Positions 56,144-64,000 of a stretch of DNA of 64,000 nt are shown piece by piece. Position 1 is the first letter of the stretch. Each line of letters starts with the position of its first letter. Position numbers and translations under genes: made by a program. The stretch comes from Apostichopus japonicus. Taxonomy: Eukaryota; Echinodermata; Holothuroidea; Aspidochirotida; Stichopodidae. Location: positions 1,279,501 through 1,343,500 of the forward strand of contig NC_092572.1 of assembly GCF_037975245.1 (NCBI RefSeq). Reading direction: 5' to 3'. The notes below the pieces were generated by a model. That model was given only the letters and a program-made list of their open reading frames with translations, did no database searches and was not told the origin of the DNA.

Positions 56144-59100
56144 GTAAGTCAGGGTACCATGTAGAATTGTAAAATAACATCAATAATCAGAATATTATAC
56201 TTGATGCAATTGTGTAGTCCAATTTTTGTCATCCATAAGAGTAATAAATCAAATTAGATAGTTTTCTAAATAATAGCACAATGAAAATTGCAATACACTA
56301 TGAATCCAACTAATGACTATGTGAAAACAGTATCTGATGGAACAATAGAAACAACTAGAATAACATACATCTCTTTTATTTTCTGTTCAAAATAATTTTA
56401 TCTTATTACATCCCGCTCGATAAGAAGCCAAATATTATCTTGGGTTGGAACAAACTTAATTCAAGGTTTTTGGGTTTTATATTTCTTCGAAGTAAACTTC
56501 TCACGCAATGATACTTATATATATATATCGTTTTCGCACCTTAGACATGCCTTGCTGTATAATATATGTATTGCATCTAATGTACTATACAATTTGTTCG
56601 TATCGATTAACAATTTTACACTGCTCCACGAAAACGCATGGATCAGTTACTCGGAAATGTAGGAGTAAAAAAGCCCCTCTGAAGAAGATCCTGCTAAGAT
56701 CGAAACGTTAGGCCCATTACCTGTTACACATTCTCTTGCACAGGCTATTTAGTTGATAAGCAGTTAGCTAACAATTCTGTTTTATTTTGATCAAAGCAAT
56801 AATTAAATCGCATTGAACCAACCATCGGGAAGTATTAACTTTAAAAAAAAAACGTAAATAATGTATATATTAACACGAATGTTTGCCATCAGATCATATA
56901 TTCACGTGAAAATGTGATAATTGTAATTCTTTCTCTCTTGATGTTTCAGATAACATTTGCAAAGAGAAAGGGTAGAGTAACTTAACTGTACCTCTTCAAA
57001 ATTATACTTTCTTGAAAAAGACAGTCTTCCTTAAAATACATTTTATTAGTTTTTACTAAGTTTGCAGCGTTCAGTGATGACATTATAGAACTTTTGGGTG
57101 TACCTGTACGTGCTTGTATTTGTGAAATACTGTAATCCAAAAGCGTTGCGGAATAGGGGTAATGTTGTAAACATAGCCAAACAATTCATGTAAGAAGCAA
57201 TTGTAGGGATTTGTGGAAGTAACTGCTTTATATTTTTCAAATGGTTATGTAATAGCTACAGGGGTGGCCGGTCAATTTTCACCTAGACCGGTCCATTATT
57301 CATTAATATGTTACTTACATAGTGATCGCCGTCCTGGGGAGGGGTTTAAGGGCAACACTTGAATAAACTGAGAAAAGTTAACAACGTAAACAAAAATAAA
57401 TGTTTTACACTGGAGTTTATTTAGTTTTTCAAGCATTTTGTACAACATGCTTGAAAAAATGAAAAAAATAAAAAATAAAATCCGTTAGCCCGGACGGGTT
57501 ACCAATAACACGTTCTTTTGTTACGAACTAACATAGCGATTTCATGAGCTGATTCCCACAGTTAAAAAATATATTTCTACACAGCCCGTCTGTATTCTAT
57601 CAACTAATGTAAAAATGGGCTGTCTTTTCTACCAGCTCACCGGCCAACCGGGCCACCGGCCAACCGGGTATTGCCAAAATGCCTGTGTTACCAGTCACCT
57701 ACTGAATAGCTACAAAAATGTATACAAGATCATAAACAGCTTCTGCTTTGTTTTGCAACGCTCATATATTTTAACTAAAACTGCTTTAGGAAAAAAGGGA
57801 CACAAATCAAATATGACTGCATTTTGCTTGCTTTATTGAAGAACCATGTTTATAAACATTTGGTTTGATAAATGCGTAGCCAGTGTTTGTTAAATTTGGT
57901 TTTTAGATTATATATATTGGAATGAATTTAATTATGTGTAAAAGTAAGTTGGCCTGACGTTTCGATCCAAGCATGATCTTCTTCAGAGGCTAAATGACAA
58001 GTAACTGCAGTGACAAAAACACGCGCAGAATAGAGAGAAAGGATAGGATTAGGGCAAGGGGGTAGGGTATAAACTAGAGAAGGACAAAGACATAACTATT
58101 AGAGGAGAAAAAAAAAGGTGGAAGATAGCTATGAGAAGAGGAGTGACCCTTCCACCCTTTTTTGATCTTCACCTTTCTGTCTTTGTCCTTCTGTAGTTTA
58201 TTCCCTACCCCCTTCTCTTAATTATGTCATTGTCCCTCTACTGTTGATCTCGAACTTCTTCTCTTCCCCTTTTGGTTTCTTTTTTTTCCTTCTCTCCATC
58301 CCTTGTCTCCTTATTCCCTTACATATATCTCTTTGTGTTCGCCATGCACATTAACCTGTATGTATTCTGTACGTATTTTTGTCCCTCATGTTACTGTTAC
58401 TTGTCATTTAGCCTCTGAAGAAGATCCTGCCAAGATCGAAACGTCAGGCCAACTTACCTTTTCACATTCTCTTACACAGGCTCTCTGTGGATAATCAGTT
58501 TGCTAACAGTTTTATTTTATTTTGAATTTACTTATATCTGCAGAGGGACAAATAGTATTGATATGGAAGAGAACGTGTGTTATGTAGGACTAGATAATCT
58601 GCCAACTGGAATGATAAGAACGGAGACAGAGCCAATGACGTCGTTGGATAAGGTACAATTCCTCATCTTGTTGTGTCAATTGTATTGTTAATGTTGTGTA
58701 CGGCATTGCATATACTCTTATCAGACTGGGAACCAGGAACTATGATTATTTAAAAATACTAGATACTGTAAGAAACTTAAAATATAGTACAACAACGCAG
58801 AGGCTGGGAGCTGATTATTCCTAGTTACGTTTGTAACTGTTACACAATCTTATGCAAAAATGGTAACCGTATGCATGTTAATTACTATAAAATTATAACT
58901 GTTTCTAGTTATGCTAATTGGTTGACGATGTCAGTACTCTCAGCACAGATTAATGCACTTATTGTGCACATTTGTCATAGAATCAGAAGAAACGAAAGAC
59001 AAGAAGCCACTTCTAACAAAACAAATTCAGTCAGGGCAACCGTTTGAATACTGGAGTGCATTGATTTCAACCAAAGACTCGCAGTCATACTCGTGTGTGG

Positions 59101-61880
59101 CCAAGAAACTCTCAGGTAACATGAACTTTTACAATTTGTCTCTCAATTCACTTTTGAAAACAAACGGATTTGCCACAATTAAGAACCGAATAGACTTGAT
59201 TTAATATTGTTAGTACTTGACTTGGTACACTTTGAGATAAGGTTTTGTTCTACTCTATGTTATTTTTGTTAAGAATCGGCAGTTGTTTATTTGTCTCATG
59301 CATGATTATATTTCGTACATTCCTAAGATCAAGCAACAATCCGGGACTATGAAAGTATGACAAATCTTGTGCAGAGTCTTTCGTTGCTCGACATGGGCAA
59401 TGGCTTCGTTCAAATCTTGCATTCATCCATTCAAATACGTAAGTACATGTACAGTACTTATATCTCCATTATGTCCTCACGCATGAATCATGAAGGGTAA
59501 AATTGTGTGCTTCTAAGTGAAGCAACGCCTGTCTGTTACTGCACTGCCAAGCGTTTTGAATCCGCATAACTTTGACTGATTCTTTTTTTTTTTTGTCACA
59601 GACTTAAGTCCGTACTGTTCGACCAGAGTGATTCTGCTTGTGTGAATGCATATATACCATTAATACTCATGCACACACCAGTAGACATAATGTCGTGAAG
59701 TAGAATTGTGTTGGTGTATTGATCTTCAGTAATATGTTATAGGCTTATATCTTTCCATACCACTTGATACAGACCAGAGAGAAAGCTTCCAGAGGCCACC
59801 GGAATTCAAACCCGGGCCTGTGAATGGCTTCTTCCTTTAAATGTCCTTGTATTTTGTTCACCAGTTCCATTTGCCATTTACTATGAAGAGTTGAATTTTG
59901 GAACTCTCCGAGACCATGTATTGAGTCGTTTTCCAAAAGAACTGTTCATTAGCACCGACAGAAAATTTCAGCCTACCAATCATGCTCCTGTTCTGAAAAA
60001 CCTCCTCAAGTTTGCAGAGGACATCATAAAAGCAATGCAATATCTTGCTCATAAACAGGTAGGTATTTAAATATTATCTGTAGTGATTGGGATTGGAAAA
60101 ATATTTTATTACATGTCATACCCGCCAAAATTGTTATTAGTTACGTTTGCTCTATTACATCATTATCGGCTAGATTCAATGCTAAGCATCACTGTCGTTT
60201 GTAGCTGTAAATATCGGACGAATGTCCAGTCTGTTCCCTTTAAAACTATAGAGGAGATCCGCCTTACCGATTATACGTTCGCCCAGATTCTTGTTATGCA
60301 TACATACTAACACGCATACACATACACATATACATATATATTTCTATATATTTTTACATTTATATATTCATGCATATCGTTTGCAGTTTAGTCACCCTGC
60401 TCTGTCTTTGAAGAAAGTTCTAATGACGGAAAACGGCTCTTGTAAACTCTACAGCATTTACCCGAATACATTATGTGTTGAAAGGATCCAGCAATTGTTG
60501 AAAAAGGTATTTGTTTTTTCGCTGAAGATGAGGTGACATATTTACCGCTGTATATTAGAATCCTAATTTGTAATAGTGAGACCCACTTAACGACATCAGT
60601 ATTGTAGAATAATTAAAACTAGTAATTGCAATTGCATCCCTTAAACAAAACTATCTATGTCAATATTGTATGTGTCATTTTACTCTTTTACTTATATATG
60701 TATGTGTGGGCAGTCGTGTGCGTGTGTGTATATGTTATCACTTATTTTACTGTTCATCGTTTTGCCATCATTAGTATTTAATATGAAATGTTAGATTTGT
60801 GATTGTACCGATAGAATGACGTCGTTTAGCACCAATCACTTTTTATTTCAACTTCGTTTTACAAATAGAACAACCCTCCTATTGCTTGGATGGCTACAGA
60901 AGTATTTCTACTCGAGAAATACTTTCCAGAGAGTGACATCTGGAACATTTCCGTGTTCATGTGGGAACTTCTATCTATTGGTAATATAAATATTTGCTAT
61001 CTTTGTGTATTTTTTTATTTCTTATAACTACTTCGTATCATCTTTATCATAATTGGTTCCTCCATACAATTTTCATGTCCACGTAAATCATTAACTTGTT
61101 TGTAATTGTCTTGTGTAGGTGAATACCCCTGCGCTGGATTGCCTCAAATGGATATCAAAACGAAGATTCTGGAAAGTTTCCTGCTACCAAGACCAAAAGT
61201 CTGTCCAAAGAATCTGTGCGTACTGTGATATATTGTGTAAATGAGAATTAACATGCTCACCAAACATCAACGTTATATGAAACGGTCACAGTTTACCTTG
61301 ACAAATGTTAATTTGCGATTAATTCGATGCAATCTTTTACTAGTTTACCTAGTTCTGTATCATGTTAAAATATACAGACAATAAGCAAGATAATCACATT
61401 GTTTAATTGTTCAATCAGATTTCGAGTTTTGATGTCTTGCTGGCGTAAGGACCTCAGCATGCGACCATCGTTAGCTGATATTTTACAAACAACTCGAGAT
61501 TTACGTGTTAAACTGGATACGGTAAGTAAAGTAAGTCAGTTTCTGCGTGAACATTCACGATATGCCGATAATCAACTCACAGCTCGCCAAGCTTCACCAT
61601 TTTTTTATTGCCCATAAATTTGCATCCTGCATTTGTCATTATTTCATGGATACGTTAAGAAATATTTGACATGACAACCCGTCAATAATTACCACATTAA
61701 CTTATGTTCCCTCCTTTTTTTTTCTTTTTTACATATTGAAACATATTTTCATCATTTGCAAATTTTTAACTTTGTCCTTATTTTGTTGTATAATATATTC
61801 ATTTTTTCTATGCATAACTATGAAGATAATCCGTATTCAGAAATTGAAGATCAATCTGATTCAACGTCCCGAGTTTGAAA
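54672..61880 (+). CDS. Gene E: Ig-Ig-TM receptor pseudokinase
   Basis: Exons: 54672-54732 signal peptide, 54818-55147 Ig1, 55536-55838 Ig2, 56051-56143 transmembrane, 56950-56971 micro-exon, 58544-58652 juxtamembrane, 58981-59115, 59328-59438, 59865-60058, 60387-60506, 60870-60980 (first base 60869), 61119-61215, 61419-61521 kinase-like, and a last exon near 61827-61880. All exons are open and the phases agree, except that the join from 58652 (phase 0) to 58981 (phase 1) does not match, so a small exon is missing or an acceptor differs. Exon sizes equal those of gene D where comparable (111 and 120 nt). Apart from that join, this is the best-preserved receptor in the window. Confidence 0.8.
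56660..56800 (+). mobile_element. Hammerhead-like element copy, partial
   Basis: Contains CTCTGAAGAAGATCC, AGATCGAAACGTTAGGCCC and the tail acattctcttgcacaggc, then cagttagctaacaattctg. Partial copy of the element at 58200-58530, inside an intron of gene E. Confidence 0.6.
57240..57720. other. Possible DNA-element relic in an intron of gene E
   Basis: The stretch opens with caggggtggccggtca and closes with accggccaaccgggtattgcc, a loose inverted likeness, around an AT-rich interior. It may be a decayed MITE. No target duplication seen. Confidence 0.25.
57945..58530. mobile_element. Inverted pair of hammerhead-like elements
   Basis: Left arm (57945-58140) is on the minus strand and right arm (about 58160-58530) on the plus strand. 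Shared inverted text includes ttggcctgacgtttcgatcc against the matching core at 58412-58451, and tgtctttgtcct with ccctaccccc. The right arm ends in cagtttgctaacag and tttattttatttt. The whole is a long imperfect palindrome in an intron of gene E. Confidence 0.65.
58544..61521 (+). CDS. Gene E juxtamembrane and pseudokinase exons
   Basis: Juxtamembrane exon: MEENVCYVGLDNLPTGMI. N-lobe: IQSGQPFEYWSALI in place of the glycine loop and YSCVAKKLS, which keeps the VAIK-type Lys. Hinge and helices: AIYYEELNFGTLRDHV and IIKAMQYLAHKQ. Catalytic loop: FSHPALSLKKVL, with Arg, Asp and Asn of HRDxxxxN all replaced; the next strand reads CKLYSIYP where DFG should be. Exon 60869-60980 has PPIAWMATEVF and SDIWNISVFMWELL. 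The last full exon has SCWRKDLSMRPSLADIL. Gene D shares HP.L..KKV at the same place, so the loss of catalysis is a family trait. It is likely a scaffold or allosteric partner. Confidence 0.8.
59765..59830 (-). mobile_element. Degraded tRNA-derived SINE fragment
   Basis: On the minus strand ggcccgggtttgaattccgg, then tggcctctggaagc, parallels ggcccgtggttcgaatcccg at 52120. The B-box likeness is kept and the A-box side is lost. Confidence 0.4.
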
Positions 61881-61897
61881 AGGATATAGTTAGTTAG
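61827..61897 (+). CDS. Probable last exon of gene E, frame uncertain
   Basis: After acceptor-like ACTATGAAG, the frame required by the preceding exon (phase 0) reads IIRIQKLKINLIQRPEFEKD to a TAG at 61895-61897. Another frame reads NPYSEIEDQSDSTSRV and stops at 61878, a more typical receptor tail with a tyrosine motif, but it needs a different splice. I cannot decide between them. Confidence 0.35.
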
Positions 61898-62874
61898 CAA
61901 GACGCAAGTGAAATATTATTGGATGTTCCAGGCATAAAACTTTGTTTGTCTATCCTTTGGATGAAAGGAAACAGTTATGTGAGATAAGTGAATGTTAACT
62001 CTTGTACATATCATAAGTGTACCCCTTGCTCTTAAAATGTTACTGTGTAAACTTGTGATGATAAGTTAAGATGAAAACCAGTGTCCTAATCACTCTGATA
62101 GGTATTAGTAACCACATCAATTAAAACCGAGAAACATTGGTTATTTATGTACATTGATCATGTAAATGGAGTGACTGCAAAGTGTTCTGTCATGTTATCA
62201 CTTTCTTTTACAATTTTTTTTTTTCAAGGGCACTCATCTCACCGATATTTTGAAATATGTTGTTGCCTTCCATAGAAAGAGGAACATCACTTTGTTCAAA
62301 TGATAAATGTTAGCTTGTAATAAGGGGTTAACTTATTAAGGCCTAAACTTACTGCAGCACTCCTTGTAACATGTTGCACTTATTTAATAAGTTTCCAAGA
62401 TTTATCATAAGGTTATATGTGTATATCTTAGAAACCAAGAACAATTTCAATATATTTTGAATTAGTTTATCAAACACTACAACTTTACTGAATGTGGGAC
62501 GAATTGTCTATAGCTGCTCTTAGTACTTAAAACAATCAAGAAACGTGTTGATACCCAACGTATCATAAACAATTACCAGATGTTGTATCAGAATTTTGAA
62601 TTTATGTAAATGTGAGTAATTTTTCAGGCTAGTATAAACAGTTTTCAGGTTTTAATATTTATGGATGTTTTGACAAATTTATATGATCTATGGCGTAGTT
62701 ATTATGTGCATGCATTCAATATATATTTCACGGAAGTGAAAGGGAAGCTAGGTGGAGTCGTATAAGCATACATAACTAGTAAATGACAAATGTAGCTTTT
62801 TAACATTTGTGCACAGAGAACTATAAATTACTACAGCATCATGGCCCATGTAATTCACAGCTTTTGATGTGATA

Positions 62875-62905
<31 letters not shown>

Positions 62906-64000
62906 TTATTATCAACAAATTAACATAAACAATATTTGACAATGTGTCGAAACTCTGAAAGAAAGGCAATCTATGACTTCGCATCTCACTAGAGAGATTG
63001 TCATTTGTCAGCGCACATGTTCTTGCTATGCTGTTTAATTCAATAACTAAGAGCTACACGTTTCAATGTATAGTGATAACACTAGACACAAATGTGCATG
63101 TCTCATCAAAAAATAAAATACTTAAGATGCTTTTACGTCCCGCCTTCAGTCAGAGTTTCATTAATATTTCACTGATGTTAGCCGCACGTTTAATCGAATT
63201 TCATTTGCAGTTTGACTTACGGTTTACCAACAATCCAAGGAGATCTCTTTTGAAATATCAAAATTTAAGTGAGAGCCATCATATATTTCAAACAAATTTG
63301 CAAAACAAAGCTTAGCTTTGCTTGCATGTAGCATTAAAATGTTTTTAGAATGGCTAGTTGGCGTTGTTCATGGTGTACCTATAAATTATGTAGACGTTTG
63401 TGTTTCTTCGATGGGAATAAGGTCAGGTGATACACAATGACGACGATAATAAAGACTGTTTGACATACTGCAAACCGAAAATGAAAGAAGTACTCTTTTG
63501 AAATATCAAAGTTCAAGTGACAGCCGTAATATATTTCCACAAGAAGTGCAATAAATAGCTTAGCCATACTTGCATATAGCATTAAAATGCTTTTATAATG
63601 GGTAGCTGGTGTTTTTCATGGCGTTCATATAAAGTGTTTCCTCCATGGGAATAAGGTCACATGCTACACATACTGTAAACCGAAAATGAACGAAATACTC
63701 TTTCAAATATTAAAGCATACCAAAGTACCAGCCGTCACATATCTCCTCATTTTTTGTTCTTGGCCGTCTTGCATTTAAATTTAACACTGTCACATGGTGC
63801 ATACACAGCTAAATGTTGATATAACAAATTGTGATTTTCACTATAGTTACAAGAAAAGAGAATAACAAATATTTTCGCAAATAAACAATTTATATGACTT
63901 TTATTTTTGATGAGCAACATCCACTCATCCACAAACCAAATTACGAAACACCTGGTTTTTGTCTCTGAGTTATCATAGTTAACTTTCTCTTACATGTACC
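61898..64000. other. Downstream of gene E: simple and tandem repeats
   Basis: No gene seen. A (TTA)n run lies at about 62877-62905. From about 63100 to 63760 there are three diverged units of about 230 bp, each with atgggaataaggtca, accgaaaatga and tagcattaaaatg, forming a local tandem array. Confidence 0.55.

Overview
This is eukaryotic DNA: AT-rich, with short exons, long GT-AG introns and many transposable elements. It most likely comes from a deuterostome invertebrate. An echinoderm, perhaps a sea cucumber, is my best guess from the NACHT and immunoglobulin content and from a Ty3/gypsy element with the Gmr1-type domain order. The species itself cannot be read from the sequence.

The window holds a cluster of single-pass receptors of two kinds. 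Three minus-strand genes (A, 1085-5867; B, 32022-36564; C, 43387-52529) encode a signal peptide, usually two Ig-like domains, a transmembrane helix and then an intracellular NACHT NTPase domain with a short leucine-rich tail. Two plus-strand genes (D, 7728-27173; E, 54672-61880) encode a signal peptide, Ig-like domains, a transmembrane helix and a receptor-tyrosine-kinase-like domain that has lost its catalytic motifs (a pseudokinase). A and D lie head to head about 1.9 kb apart, and C and E head to head about 2.1 kb apart. B has no plus-strand partner nearby. I assembled the exons by hand from splice sites, reading frame and phase. Nearly all extracellular and transmembrane exons are symmetrical phase 1-1 modules.

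Each NACHT copy carries a different lesion. A has Asp in place of the last Walker A Gly, B has a one-base frameshift, and C has an in-frame TAG. The cytoplasmic halves of A and B, introns included, are a clear duplication (about 1-3180 and 31045-34170). Their transmembrane and extracellular exons are not similar at the DNA level, which suggests that ectodomains and NACHT halves evolve or recombine separately.

Between the genes lie: a solo LTR (12330-13351); two decayed LINEs (14537-16288, L1/Tx1-like; 16875-19575, RTE-like) in the long second intron of D; an apparently perfect 1,534-bp tandem duplication (26821-29886) containing D's last exon; a hAT-type MITE (36915-37694); a DNA element with tandem-repeat arms (39275-40725); a young Gmr1-like gypsy element without a reverse transcriptase domain (46570-51771) inside an intron of C; several copies of a short element with a hammerhead-like core; tRNA-derived SINE pieces; and many TA microsatellites.

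A plausible reading, not proven here, is a locus of paired innate-immune or self-recognition receptors. An Ig ectodomain would be coupled in one partner to a NACHT platform and in the other to a catalytically dead kinase scaffold with tyrosine motifs.
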